A stretch of 64,000 nucleotides of DNA from Paramacrobiotus metropolitanus (lineage: Eukaryota > Tardigrada > Eutardigrada > Parachela > Macrobiotidae). A program made the position numbers and the translations under genes. The notes beneath the pieces were generated by a model. The model made no database searches. It saw only the letters and a program-made list of their open reading frames with translations, and had not been told where the DNA came from. Where the stretch lies: assembly GCF_019649055.1 (NCBI RefSeq), contig NW_026570314.1, forward strand, positions 496,001-560,000, written 5' to 3'. Of this stretch, positions 1-11,855 are shown one piece after another (within the stretch, counting starts at the first letter, position 1; each line of letters starts with the position of its first letter).

Positions 1-612
1 CGTGGGTCGCAGGCACAGGCAGAATTGGCTCACCACCAACCCACCTGTCGCCAGTACCCGGACTACTTAGTTAAGGCGTCCAGTCGGCAGTCACTGCCCG
101 GACATCCGTCCAGTCGGTACCGAAGTACCCGGACTGAGCACCTGGGAATGTATAATTCACACACTTCACATATTACTTAGCTTGGCCTAGGAAAGGTTCG
201 AACTGACGGTGGGCGCCATGACGGAGAGACGAGTACGATAGGGATAATACCGTAATATCAATCCTACCGACCTGACTCAACGACAGAGAATGAGCTGATA
301 ATCTCAATGTGACATAACTAAATAATATGCATACGCTACGACCTACGCGAAGCGAGAATCTGACTGCATTCCGACGATAGATTTTAATAGAAAAACTCCG
401 ACGCTGCCAAACTTCGAATGCGAACCAACTGATGCCAAAAATACTGCAACTCTCGGACTTATATAGGCGCGAAGCGCCTCCGGTTAGAAAAGCCAAAAGT
501 ATAACCCAAAACAAAAGAGAAACTGCGAGAAAGTACAAAAATATAGCCGTAAGTACGAGTACATATATCTAGAAGTACGTACATCGCTGCTACTGTACAC
601 CATATTCCGTCA
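1..612 (-). mobile_element. LTR retrotransposon, 5' end only (body lies left of the window)
   Basis: Positions 1-218 match the leader of the complete element at 34397-42372: the blocks 'cgccagtacccggactac', 'cccggacatccgtccagt' and 'cccggactgagcac' occur in the same order at 41820-41910. A primer-binding site follows, and then the LTR at 219-612. The element therefore reads on the minus strand and its coding body is outside the window. The four bases after the LTR are CATC; the matching target duplication cannot be checked here. The LTR has clearly diverged from the internal pair, so this is a separate, older insertion. Confidence 0.85.
219..612 (-). repeat. LTR (394 bp), TG...CA ends
   Basis: On the plus strand it begins TGACGGAGAG and ends ATATTCCGTCA, giving the TGACG/CGTCA terminal inverted repeat shared by all LTRs of this family here. 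On the element's sense strand it carries TATATAAG with a TCAGTT initiator about 35 bases downstream, a likely core promoter conserved in the internal LTRs. Confidence 0.85.
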
Positions 613-750
613 CATCTTACGAATACTTACCAAACGAGAAACTGGCAGATTTTGCCGACATCTTGCTTTGTTTTCATTAGCCCATTGGGGCCGGAAATGG
701 TGGCTGCATGCTACGTTTTCTGCCTGACCTGGTTACAGTCGCATAGACAG

Positions 751-813
751 TAGTGTTGGGTAGTTTACTAAGTAAATGGCCGTTATTTAATTTTATTTAG
801 TAGCACAACACTA
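751..813. mobile_element. 63-bp hAT-like MITE
   Basis: The ends are inverted repeats (TAGTGTTG...CAACACTA), with weaker pairing further in (GTTTACTAAGTAAA against TTTATTTAGTA). The element is flanked by a perfect 8-bp direct repeat, ATAGACAG, at 743-750 and 814-821. An 8-bp duplication with TAGTG-type termini is characteristic of hAT transposons. At 63 bp it has no coding capacity. Confidence 0.75.
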
Positions 814-1087
814 ATAGACAGACAATGCGAACCAGCGCACACCACAAGTGCAACTTTTCAAAAAACTGTTGTTGTTGACATATTGCATTTTGGACATCTT
901 GGCTATGACCGTGAAAAAGAACAGAAAAGCCTCTTTCAAATGATGAGCGAAAGTCTACAGGGAATCGAACAGTAAGTTTTATCAGGGATTAGCAAATGCG
1001 TTGACGATCGTTAAGAACATTGGAAAGGGACATAGCACAAGGAGTAGATAGAGCAACAGCGCAACGGGAGGCGATGTGCAAAAATTT

Positions 1088-1122
1088 CTGCTTACCGCAC
1101 AATTTACCGCTTACCTGAATTG
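1088..1122 (+). promoter_or_regulatory. Upstream block shared by three BTB genes
   Basis: The block TGCTTACCGCACAATTTACC and following bases lie about 190 bp before the start codon at 1305. Close relatives occur before the starts at 5007 (about 4828-4852) and 8635 (8429-8465). They mark the 5' ends of the duplicated units and may include a shared promoter, but no specific factor site is recognised. Confidence 0.4.
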
Positions 1123-1304
1123 GACCAAACATTCAACAGCTGTCTAGTGTCTGTGTCCTGTGTGTGATCGTTACTGTTTTCCATTTTCATTTCAAGCCTT
1201 GTCAGTTTTATTTCGAGATTTTCAACAATTTTGGCAATAAGGTCCTTGTAACTAGTCGACAATAGCTCCTTATCTCCAGAATTTGTTTTTAATTAAATTT
1301 CATC

Positions 1305-3415
1305 ATGTCGCGTAAATCTCTGGCGATCGCAAGCAATCCACAGCCGCGACGAGTAGGAATTGCTAATCGACTGCAGGGTTCGCTGCGCAGCGGCGAACTG
1401 AGCGATGTGAAGTTCACAGTTGGACGCGATCATGGCGAAGCGCGCACATTCTCCGCACACAAGTGCGTCCACTGCAACTATCAGCATTCAGATCTGCCGC
1501 CGTAACAAGTATTTGAAAACTTTTCCGAGGCATTTCGATTCTGCAGGTACATCTTGAGTCTGGGCAGCGACGTGTTCTACACGATGTTTCACGGCAGTCT
1601 GTCAGAGCGGAAAAAGATTATCGAGATTCCCGATGATCTGCCAGAAGCGTTTGAGGTTATGCTGAAGTGAGTTATGCAAATCTAACGTAGCAGTAAAACT
1701 TTTACTGATATAGCGTGTATAAACGCGGCGCTTGGATTATAAAAGTACTAAAAATAAGTATGGACTTATTATCCGTTACAGTTTTATGTACACTGACAAG
1801 GCGGATCTCACCGTGGAGAAAGTTTGGCCTGTGTTTCAGTGCGCGGATAAATACGATGTTCCGTTACTGGTGGAGATGTGCACCCAGTTCGTGTTGAAGC
1901 AAATCCGACCGGAGAATTGTCTGACATATTTGGAAAAGGTACATAGTTATTAAGTCATAACTCTGCGTTCAGTGATGATGTGGGTTATGTGCAGCATTCA
2001 TTTTGGCCGACTAAAAGCCAGTGAACCTAGCTGAGGGACTTGTCCTTTTTTTTAGGCCGTAAAGTGGCATGCTGACGATATCGCAGAATTGTGCTTCAGT
2101 GTGGCGGACGCGTTCACCGTAGTCGCGTTCAAGTCCCAACAGTTCACTTCGATTAGCCAGGAGACGTTGCGGAAACTTTTGCAGCGGGATACGTTTCTCG
2201 TGTGCGAAAACACCATCTATACAGCTGTGGAAAGGTGAGAGAATTTCGTCTTTGGTTGATGTTGTAACACTCTGCTGCTCACGGGATTATCTGAGTAGAG
2301 CGCATCGAATGATGGAACTTTAAAACCAGAATGTTAAAATATTGTTGATTAAAGAAGGAAAACTGGCATTAATGATTACTGTAAACCGGAAAACTGTATG
2401 ATTGTTATCCATACAAATCGATGACCTCTTCCAGTCAATTTTTTGTTGTTAATTGTTTTACCATTGCTCTCCTCCATGGCTACAGTTGGTGTGTGGAAGC
2501 TTGCAAGAGGACTAATCAGGATGCTTCAGCGGCCAATCGGCGTGCAGTACTGGGGGATGTGTTGTTCCTCGTCCGATTTCCGCTGCTCAGCCCTACGCAG
2601 CTAGCTAATGGCCCTTCCAAGGTGAGATAAGCACGAAGTGTATTTCTATTAGTTTTAAGCAAATTTATTGTGCAACGTAACGAAGCGAGCGTGTGTGTTG
2701 CCGCTGCTTGCAATTGTCGAATTTGTCATATTCTGGATAATGTTTACGAAACTTTAACAAGAGGGCTCGGGATTCTTCTTCAAGAAACTTCTATGACTTA
2801 AGCATGAATACATAATTATAAATTGTTCCGCAATATAGTTTCTAGACCGGCTTGCTGTCTGAACGGGAACTTGTAGATCTCTACTCTTATAAGCATGCCA
2901 CACCAAAACCCACGAATCTGCCGTTTTCAACCGAGCTGCGAGCTAGGATGGCGCCATTCCGCGTCTGTGGCAGAGAATTCCAGCTTCAAGAACGTGTTTT
3001 TGTGGAACAGCTTCCGGAAGTCTCTTTCTGGGTGCCGGCGAAAGTAATCGGTATTCGACATTCCCAAGTGCTGGTGTCCATGCATGGGCTCTCGGATGCA
3101 GGAGGATTTCAGTTGGTAGAATCTGAGAAGCTGGTCCGTGCTGCCATCATCTTGATCAGCGGCCGGAACCTCGTGTGTCACTGTAGCGCCGGTCAGCATG
3201 CCGACGCCACTTACCAGTCACCAGGCCATGATTACGATCGCCACTGGATCAAGGCGCGTGGCCGACGAGAGGAGGTGTCGTTTAAGGATATTTTTGTCCG
3301 CCGCGATGCCGTGCCAAAATGGATGACGGAACCGGAGAGTAACGATGGTAGCAGCGAGGACGCGAGCGAAGACGAGATACCCCATCCCCCAGCCAGGAAA
3401 CGTTCGCGGAAATAG
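1305..3415 (+). CDS. BTB-BACK protein with C-terminal SH3/Tudor-like domain (copy 1)
   Basis: Six exons, all GT-AG and in phase: 1305-1462, 1547-1666, 1782-1938, 2056-2234, 2486-2621 and 2846-3415, about 439 residues. Exons 1-3 encode a BTB/POZ fold (SDVKFTVGRD, FSAHKY, DVFYTMFHGSL, then ADKYDVPLLVEMC). Exons 4-5 encode a BACK-type helical region. Exon 6 carries a small beta-rich segment (SFWVPAKVIGIRHSQVLVSM) that looks like an SH3/Tudor/Agenet barrel, then an acidic stretch and a basic tail PPARKRSRK resembling a nuclear localisation signal. BTB-BACK proteins usually act as cullin-3 adaptors; that role, and nuclear action, are inference. The start has upstream context ATCATG. It heads a tandem array with the genes at 5007 and 8635. 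Confidence 0.85.
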
Positions 3416-5006
3416 GAAGCTGTAGATGGTACAGCGCTACAACCAGTTTTCAGTTTCGTGGATAACGTCCAAATGCGTTTGTTATTTTTGAAAACTTCCC
3501 CTTTTTGCTTTTTGGAAAGTTTGGTTTGTACAGTGTCAAATATGTGAAAATACGTGACCGTTTAAAATTACTTTCTTTTATGCAAAATTATAAGTACTAC
3601 TCTGTAGCTCGAAGTGTTTTGTCTAATTATTAAGTGTATCGGTCTGGTGGATCCTCGCTACACGAATCGAATCGGAGTTTTTACAGTTGAACTGTCTGCA
3701 CAATATACGAGCACCTGAGTTTGCGCGGCTTACATGCACAAGAGAATACGCGTTATAAACTTTTCCTGGTCTCTGAACCTACTGCGCATCGGACATAAAA
3801 AACTTGAGCCATAGATAGGGCGGTGACAGCCAGTGAAGATTGGAGAAAAGACTAGCAAGCTTTTTCTGGAACACAGAAATGTACAAATTTCTGTATCACT
3901 GAAGCGAGCAAAGCAGCACGGCCTTCTGTTCATACTTGAAAATCAGTTTCGCCAAACTCCGAAACTTCAAAATTAATTTGATTTCAACTTGAAATAGGCG
4001 GCTCTTCTTCCTGCTGACTGGGATACATTCAGGATATCTCCCACAGGCGACCCAGTGCACTCCGAGTCCGGCGCACTCGGTAGACTCGGTTGACTTTATA
4101 TCCGGTTCATCATAAAGGTCTCCGTTGCGCTTTAATTCCAAAGCGATCGATCCGCCAGGTTTTTTGCCATAAACGGCATGCTTTAAGTGTAGACTCGGTT
4201 GAAAGTCACCGAATCAAAACGAGAATTGAATGCTCTAGTTGCTCTTAGGGTTGTGTAACTGTAGTCGCATCCATCGGGATTGATCATTTTTGGCCTTCAT
4301 GGACAGAGTACTAGCTGCTACCCGTTGGATGTTAAGATTTTCGAACATCCGCCGTTTCCTGTTTCTCACCAGCTGTAGCCATTTGGCATCACACTGGCGA
4401 AGACTGTTCCTTAGTAAGAAACCTGACTTTATATCCGGTTCATCGTTCCGCATAATTGTTTAAGGATTTCATTTCCAGGTTTTGTTACGACAAACTTCGA
4501 GCTACCATGTCTGTTTATCGGGGGAAAAGGATCCCAGACGGTTTCGGTAGGGGGATTGTGCTGGCGGCAAAACGTCTGGAAGGTAGTTAGTGACTAGTTA
4601 CTTGGTCCGGGACGACGGTGACCTTATGTTTTTCTAAAAGGAGGAATGCATGATCTCAGAACTGTATGCCTACTTAATCGGAGCGCGTGCGGTTTAAATT
4701 TCTCAGCGGACGGAAGTTGTTTTGACGGTAACCTTGTTGGAACGCTGGGCTGTTGGAGATCATGGGCGTACCGATCGCTAAGGAGTCAGCCGCGAAAGGG
4801 GCGGCGGTTTGCACAAAGAGTATTTCTTACCGCACTGTTCTCCGTTTACAGTGGCTTTGGGAGAGCAAGACTTACTCGACGTTTTCGGTTTTTTCAAAGC
4901 TCGCCAGTTTTTGCTTCTGGCTTTTCTGAACGTTTTGACTGTTTGGTCCATCCTGATCCAACTATTTGCCCACAGTTCTTTACCTCTGTAATTTTTTCAT
5001 CCCACC
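3416..5006. other. Intergenic, no gene recognised
   Basis: No homologous coding segment is seen. A degenerate local duplication is present: 'tttatatccggttcatc' occurs near 4095 and again near 4428, and 'gtagactcggttga' near 4079 and 4190. Positions 4800-5006 resemble the upstream region of the 1305 gene and probably contain the promoter of the gene at 5007. Confidence 0.5.
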
Positions 5007-7064
5007 ATGTCGCGTAATTCTGCGGGTTTTGCCAGCGCAAACAATCCGCAGCCGCGGCGAGGTGAAGTGGCAGGCGTTGCCAATCGACTACAGGGTTCTC
5101 TGCGCAGCGGCGAACTGAGCGATGTAAAGTTCACAGTTGGACGCGATTATGGTGAAATGCGCACATTCTCCGCGCACAAGTACGTACGTCGACCGCAGAC
5201 TATTCATATCTTTCAATATTTGTAATTTGCCGCCGTAATAAATGCTTGATTACTTGATGTACTTCGTCGATGCATTTCGACTTTGCAGGTACATCTTAAG
5301 CCTGAGCAGCGACGTGTTCTACACCATGTTCCACGGCAGTCTGCCGGTGCGAAAGAACACCATTGAGATACCCGACGATCTTCCTGAAGCTTTTGAGATT
5401 ATGCTGAAGTAAGCTATGTACTGTGCATTACTGTCGTGTTCGTGAGTACGATTTACTTATTTGATTTCAAGCGCTCTAATCAACTGAGAGAATTAATGCA
5501 CATACGGTCATGCACAAGTTTGAAACAACACACGTACACTACGTTTACAGTGTATCAATGACGTTCGTACATTAGCGCTGGGGAAGAATAATGATGTCGT
5601 TGATTCGTTACAGTTATGTGTACACGGATAAAGCTGATCTGACAGTGGAGAATGTTTGGCCCGTGCTGTCCTGCGCGGATAAATATGATCTTCCGTTACT
5701 GGCGGAGCTGTGCACCCGGTTCGTGTGGAAGCAAATCCGACCGGATAACTGCCTCACATATCTAGAAAAGGTATCCACTCAGGACCACTCCTGTACGCAG
5801 TGTTGATGTAGCCTCGATTCCTCATTTTGTCGGTACGACAGCACGACTCTTTAGAAAAGCGTCCGTACTGTTTTTCTGTAGGCCGTAAAGTGGTATGCTG
5901 ACGATATCGCACAATTGTGCTTCAGTGTAGTTGACGCGTACACCCCAGACGCGTTTAATTCCGAGCAATTCACTTCGATTAGCCATGAGACGCTGCGGAC
6001 ACTTCTCCAGCGGGATACACTGCACGTGTGCGAAAACACAGTCTATACAGCAGTGGAGAGGTGAGCAGGCTCCAGTATTGATTGATGATGCTTAGGGAAA
6101 TTATCTACCGAAGTGCAGGGCATCGTGGAAATGAAAACCTATGGTTCCGGAAGGCAAAACTGTTACATAAGACTATAAGGGAGGCGAAGTGTATGTTAGC
6201 TTAACGAATCCATAATATTACCTTTGCTCCGATCGACCCGTGCACGATTCGTTGCTGTGCGTACTTTTGCGTACTCTCATTTATGGCTGCAGATGGTGTG
6301 TGGAAGCTTGCAAGCGGACTAATCAGGATGCTTCGGCTGCCAATCGGCGTGCAGTACTGGGGGATGTGTTGTTTCTCGTCAGATTTCCGCTGATGAGTGC
6401 TATCCAGCTGGTCGAAGGCCCCGGCAGGGTATGATGAGCGCACAAAATACACAAATATAATGTTCAAGAGTAGCGCTAAACGTGACTAAGCTATATGTGC
6501 CGCAATAAGTTTTCCAGACTGATTTATTGTCTAAACGGGAGCAGTTAGACCTCCACGCGTTTATACTGGCCAAAACAAAGCCGGCAGACCTTTTCTACGA
6601 AGCTGCGTACTCATGTGACGTCGCCGTTCCGCATCCGTAAGAAAGAATTCATGGTCCGGGAAAATGTTTTCGTGGAACACGATCCGGGAAGTCCATGTTG
6701 GGTGCCGGCAAAAGTAATCGGCGTCCGAAATTCGAAAGTGCTTGTGTGTCTGTACGAGCTCTGTGATGGAGGTGGATTTCTCTTGCTGCAACCGGAGAAG
6801 CTCATGCGTGCTGCCATTTTCCTGACAAACGGTCGAAACCTCGTCTGCAACTGTGGTATCGGCTGGTTTGTCGACGCAATTTACCAAGCTCCGGCTTATG
6901 AATATGGATGTCATTGGGTTGAGGCGCGCGGTCGCAGAGAGGCGGTGGCGTTTAAGGACATTTTTGTTCGGCGCGATGATGTGCAGAAATGGATGACTGA
7001 ACAGGAGAATAGCGGTGCGAATGAGGCAACCGATTTCCCAGCCAGGAAACGCTCGCGGGAATAG
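5007..7064 (+). CDS. BTB-BACK protein with C-terminal SH3/Tudor-like domain (copy 2)
   Basis: Exons 5007-5179, 5289-5408, 5614-5770, 5882-6060, 6293-6428 and 6518-7064 match copy 1 in number, length and splice phase. BTB (DVFYTMFHGSL, YVYTDKADLTVENVWPVL) and BACK regions are intact through exon 5. In exon 6 the reading frame shifts between about 6590 and 6615: the segment before it (LLSKREQLDLHAF) and the SH3/Tudor-like segment after it (PCWVPAKVIGVRNSKVLVCL) are in different frames. The C-terminus FPARKRSRE is again basic. It is either a recent pseudogene or a functional gene with an assembly indel. Everything else is conserved, so the second is quite possible. Confidence 0.8.
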
Positions 7065-7954
7065 GCAGATATAGATGGCGTTCCCGCTGCAGCCAGTGTA
7101 CACTGCAGTTAGAGTTTGATGTATTTTCAAAAAATGTTCAGCATTTTTGGAATCTATTCTGTACTTTTGAAGAACTGGTTTTATACAGTATTCGTATCGG
7201 CTATGTGAGCACATCTACCTATTCGCATAAATTTTCCGTTATTGCAGCTTCTACTGTTTTTATAGTTTCACATTAGCTCTAGATAATACTTAATTCTTGT
7301 TGTATAACTTCTGTTACAAATTAGCACGGACACGCAACACCTTTTGGAGGGGGTGATTCTATGTACTGCATGGATAAAGTGCACTGTATTATACCTTCCT
7401 ATCTCTTTTATACATCAGTTGTATACGTTGTATATCACTCAACGTTACACCAGTTTCGCCTCGCTAGAAAACGGAAGTGGAACTAAAAGGAAAACAATGA
7501 ATACCGGCTGATAAAAATGACTACTGGGCATGGCGTCGAGTGCTACTTGCTCGCCGCTATGTACGTGCAGCAGGACTGCCTGGCCCTGCGGATCCTGGCC
7601 GCTGTTGAACATTTGAGACATCCACAACGTCTGCCTGTGGGCGGGTGGGCACTATACACAATTTGCGGGGCTGCGCGAAGCCGCCCTGCGAGTAGGGAAT
7701 AAAACGGCGAGTGCTGGTCAAACACCTTCCCACGCTCATACTGACGGACAACCTCCTGGAGTGCACCGCGCATATGACCTCATAAATGTTCTGAAGTACA
7801 AAATGGTGCAAGTCGCTTCCAAGAAGGATCCACACCTCGATGTACGAAGCGGGTTGAGTCAGTGCTATTGGTGGAACTGTATGCAGTTTTGAATACCGCA
7901 GTTCGCAGCATGGAGGAATACGACACTTGTAGCGTATGGAGTAACGTAGAGCTA
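7065..7954. other. Intergenic, no gene recognised
   Basis: Several overlapping open frames of 60-90 codons lie at 7445-7835 on both strands in GC-rich sequence. None resembles a known family or a neighbouring exon. They may be remnants of an unrecognised gene. Confidence 0.4.
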
Positions 7955-8425
7955 ATGGATCTTTAAAGGCTTCCTGTTACTTAAATTATGCCTTTACAAG
8001 CCACAAGCAGGCCAGCGAATTTGCCGCTTTTGACTGAGCGACGAGCTAATATAACGGCGCCACTGCGCCCCATCGTAAGGAATCCCGGCGTCGGGAGGCA
8101 GAATTTTGTGGAACAGGATCCTGAAGAGCCTTTCCGGGTACCGGCAATGGTGATCGGGGTTCGTAATTCCAAAGTGCTGGTGTCTCGGTATGGGCTCTCG
8201 GATGAAGGAGGCTTTCTGCTGGTTCAGCTTTGGAAGCTCATACGTGCTGCCGATTTCTTGACCCGCGGTCAGGACCCCGTGTGCCAAAGCAGTACCGCCG
8301 GATATGCCGATGCCATTTACCAGATCGTTTCTGTTCTGGTAAGTCCACAATCAAACGAATAATAGTCGTTTGAAAGTGGACTACTGGTCAAAGCGCGCAA
8401 CCGCACTGAGGAGGTCGGTTTGCAT
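7955..8425 (+). pseudogene. Truncated BTB-family gene: last-exon fragment
   Basis: This stretch corresponds only to exon 6 of the neighbouring BTB genes (RPANLPLLTERRA, NFVEQDPEEPF, VIGVRNSKVLVSRYGLSDE). The frame holds to GYADAIYQ near 8323. It then breaks, and a short piece resembling KARNRTEEVG follows at 8395-8417. The similarity stops abruptly and runs straight into the promoter-type block of the next gene (8429 on). No BTB or BACK exons precede it. This is what unequal crossing-over between tandem copies would leave. Confidence 0.75.
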
Positions 8426-8634
8426 AAAATGATTGCTTACCGCACATGCTACCGCTTACCTGAATTCGGGGAATTACTTTGAACAGGTGAGTCGAATTCG
8501 ATGCTTTCAGTTTTCTTTCCAAAGCTTGCCAGTTTTATTCTGGGACTTTTGAAAAACTTTGACGATCTGGTGACTTACTGACTTTGGCCCACATATTTGC
8601 CAATAGTTCTTCATCTTAAGAAATTCGCACCACC

Positions 8635-11600
8635 ATGTCGCGTAAATCTCTGGCGATGGAAAGTAATCCGCAGCCGCGGCGAGGCGCAGTGGCAGGCATT
8701 TCCAATCGGCTGCAGGGTTCGCTGCGCAATGGTGAAATGAGCGATATCAAGTTCGTAGTTGGACGAGATCATGGTGAAACCCGCACGTTCTCCGCGCACA
8801 AGTGAGTTCGTTGCAATCCCCTGAAGTGATTTCCTGTAGGTGCTCGAGCACGAAGGACTTCGGCAATGCTTTTTGACTTTACAGGTACATCTTGAGCCTG
8901 AGCAGTGACGTGTTCTTCACCATGTTCTATGGCAGCCTGCCAGAGCGAAAAAAGACCATTGACATCCCCGATGTTTTTCCCGAAGGCTTCGAGGTTATGC
9001 TGAGGTAAAAGCAGTACTGTATTTCGGTGAATTTCTTCCGCTGGCACTCAGCTGCACAGGCTTGCGTACGGGATACTGTTGTTGCAGTTACGTGTACTCT
9101 GACAGAGCGGATCTCACTTTGGAGAATGTCTGGCCCGTGTTGAACTGCGCGGATAAATACGATCTTCCGCTGCTGGTGGAGTTGTGCAACCAGTTCGTGG
9201 TCACCCAAATCCAACCGGACAACTGCCTGATTCATCTGGAAAATGTAAGTGGTACTTTGTGCGTACTGTTTGCGTATGGATTCTGTTCGCCTTCCTTTTG
9301 GTATGATAGTCAGATAGTACGACTCTCTATAGAGGAGTAGAAAATCGAAGCCTATTGGGAAGCCTAAAAAAGTACTATAGAGTGTAAACTATCTGTACAG
9401 ATACTGAGATACATAAGCAAGTGATAAGCTAACGCACTAAAGTACGTTTTGTAGGCTGTGAAGTGGCACGCTGACGGTATCGAAGAATTGTGCTTCAGTG
9501 TATTGGGGGCCCACGCCGAAGCCGCGTTAAAATCCCAGCACTTCACTTCAATTAGCCGAGAGACGTTGCAGAAGCTTCTGCAGCGCGACACGTTCTATGT
9601 GGACGAAAACACAGTCTACACAGCCGTTGAAAGGTGAGTTTGTTGCATCCTTAATAATTGATGGTCTGTACGACGGTTAAAAATCGACCGGAGGAGAGCG
9701 AATTATTTGTGATCAGAAATTGGGTGTGACCGTGTGAGTGGAATAAAACATGAATAGCAAGAATGGTTGATAATATATAATATAGCCTGGGCTCTTGCCG
9801 ATCTCGTACCACTACAAAAATTTAACCACTTCAAAAATTCATTTCATTTTTTGCTGTCTCCTTGTTTATTTCTGCATGGTATCGCTGGTTTGTTGGAACT
9901 ATGTACAATCTCAGCTCGAATTTCCTGGACCACTGTAAGCATAAAATATGCGGGTTATTACAACATGAGGGAGATCGTCATATAGACAAGGTCGCCACCA
10001 GCTTTGCAGGTTTGACATAAAGAAAACTGCACAGGCAAAAATCTTGGGCAGATTCTGCAGTGGATCAAGTGTAGAGCAAACGAAATCTAATGTTTCGATG
10101 CGCTTTTTTTCGTGTCGTGCCTACATTGTCCAAACCTTTCGAGCCGGGCTCGTAGGAATCCGTATGGCCTACACTCCGGTCGGTCGATACACGAGTCAGT
10201 AATGTTATTTCTTACACCGTTCTTGTCATCTTTGGCTGCAGCTGGTGTGTGGAAGCTTGCAAGCGGAATAATTTGGATGATTCAGCGGCCAGTCGACGTG
10301 CAGTACTGGGAGAAATGCTGCACCTTATCCGATTTCCCTTGCTTACCCCGAGCCAGCTGGCTGACGGACCCGCCATGGTGAGATAATATTCAAAACAAAC
10401 AAATTCAAAGGATGACGGCAAAGCGGTACTGCTACGAGTTATGTGAATTCTGGCAACATTTTCATTGGTTTGATTGACTCTGTTTTTGTCTCGGGTCATC
10501 CCTGCCCAGGTCACATTTTCTTCCTCCAAATTCACAAAATTTTCGTATTTTGGAAAAAAGGTAGTATACTACTGTAGTATGCGCAAAGAAATATATATTT
10601 TTAGCTGCCATCGTCAAGTGAGCGTGGCCAGGCAATTACTTATCAAAAGTTCGCGTAATATCACTGATATGCTGTGTAATGCTGTGCAGTACTTGTACAA
10701 GTTATTCGTACAATCGTACTTGACTGTCTACTGACACACCGTAGACTCGGGCAGCTGTTGAGTAGGGAATCAAAAGAAGCCCACGGCGCGGCTGCAGCAA
10801 AAAGTTAACAATAATGACGAATAACTTGTACTGTACCGCATACAGCATAACACAGTATTTCAGTGATAGTACGCAAACTTTAAAATGTTGCCTGGCCACG
10901 CCCCCTTGACGATGGCATATGAAAATATTTTCTTACGCATACCACTATAGTATACTACCTTTTTACAAAATATGAAAATTTTCTGAAGTTGGAGGGGGAA
11001 AATGTGGCCTGGTGAGTGAAGCCTGAAGGGTAACCAGTCATCTTCCATGTTATTGCTTACCCGCCTTACCGGCAGTGTTAGAATGGGTAGTGACTGGTTT
11101 CCCTTTAAGCAAGGAAAAACGCAACAATAGAAGCGAAAAAAACAACAAAAGATGAAATTTCAAAAAATAAAGAAATCAGCTGATTTGCAAATTGAAATAT
11201 TGTCGCGTTTTTCGCCGCGGTATTTCTGCTCATACAGCATACTCGTACCAATTGTTCACTGCAATATATTATAATTATGCTAATATTTTTCTAGACTGGC
11301 TTGTTAACCGAACGTGAACTGGTAGAACTCTACGGATATCAGCTGGCTAAGAAGAAGCCCGCAAATTTACCATTTCCAACCGGACGACGAGCTTTTAAAG
11401 CTGAGCCATTCCGTCTCCGTCGTAAAGCATTCCAGCGTCGGGAAGGGGTTTTTGTGGAGCAGGATCCGACAGGGTCTTTCTGGGTACCGGCCAAGGTGAT
11501 CGGTGTGAGTGATTCTCAGGTGCTTGTATCAATGCATGGGCTGTCGGATGAAGGAGGCTTTCGGTTAGTGCAACCCGGGAAGCTCGTGCGTGCTGGCGAT

Positions 11601-11855
11601 TTCTTGAAAAGGGATCGAGACCTCGTGTGCCACTGTGGTACCGCCAGATATGTCGATGCCGTTTACCTGAGTCTATCTTATTCATTTGGAGCACGCCACT
11701 GCCTAAAAGCGCGCAACCGCATAGAGGAGGTGCCGTTTAAGGATATTTTTGTTAAGCGCGATGATGCGCGCAAATGGGTGGTTGAGCAGGAGAGTGGTGA
11801 TATCAGCGACGCGGAGGAGCGCGATGGCCCTGCCAAGAAACGCTTGCGGGAATAG
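8635..11855 (+). CDS. BTB-BACK protein with C-terminal SH3/Tudor-like domain (copy 3)
   Basis: Exons 8635-8801, 8885-9004, 9088-9244, 9455-9633, 10242-10377 and 11295-11855 sum to 1320 nt, 439 residues with no frame break. The BTB core is clear (SDIKFVVGRD, DVFFTMFYGSL, YVYSDRADLTLENVWPVL, CADKYDLPLLVELC). BACK follows in exons 4-5 (WCVEACKRNNLDDSAASRR). The last exon has FVEQDPTGSFWVPAKVIG...QVLVSMHGLSDEGG, an SH3/Tudor-like strand pattern, ending PAKKRLRE. This is the best-preserved member of the array. Intron 5 is enlarged to 917 bp by a foldback repeat. Cullin-3 adaptor function is a family inference; the ligand domain is not identified. Confidence 0.88.
10511..11011. repeat. Foldback inverted repeat in intron 5 of the 8635 gene
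   Basis: Left arm about 10511-10711 and right arm about 10815-11011 are imperfect reverse complements over roughly 200 bp. Landmarks are 'ggtagtatactac' (left, 10560) against 'gtagtatactacc' as its complement (right, about 10960), 'cgtggccaggcaa' against 'ttgcctggccacg', and 'acaagttattcgt' against 'acgaataacttgt'. The spacer is about 100 bp. No coding sequence is present; it is probably a foldback or MITE-type element. Confidence 0.65.

Noticed and set aside
7445-7835. Overlapping 60-92-codon frames on both strands
   Set aside because: No family resemblance, no splice context, and frames overlap one another; chance frames in GC-rich DNA cannot be excluded.
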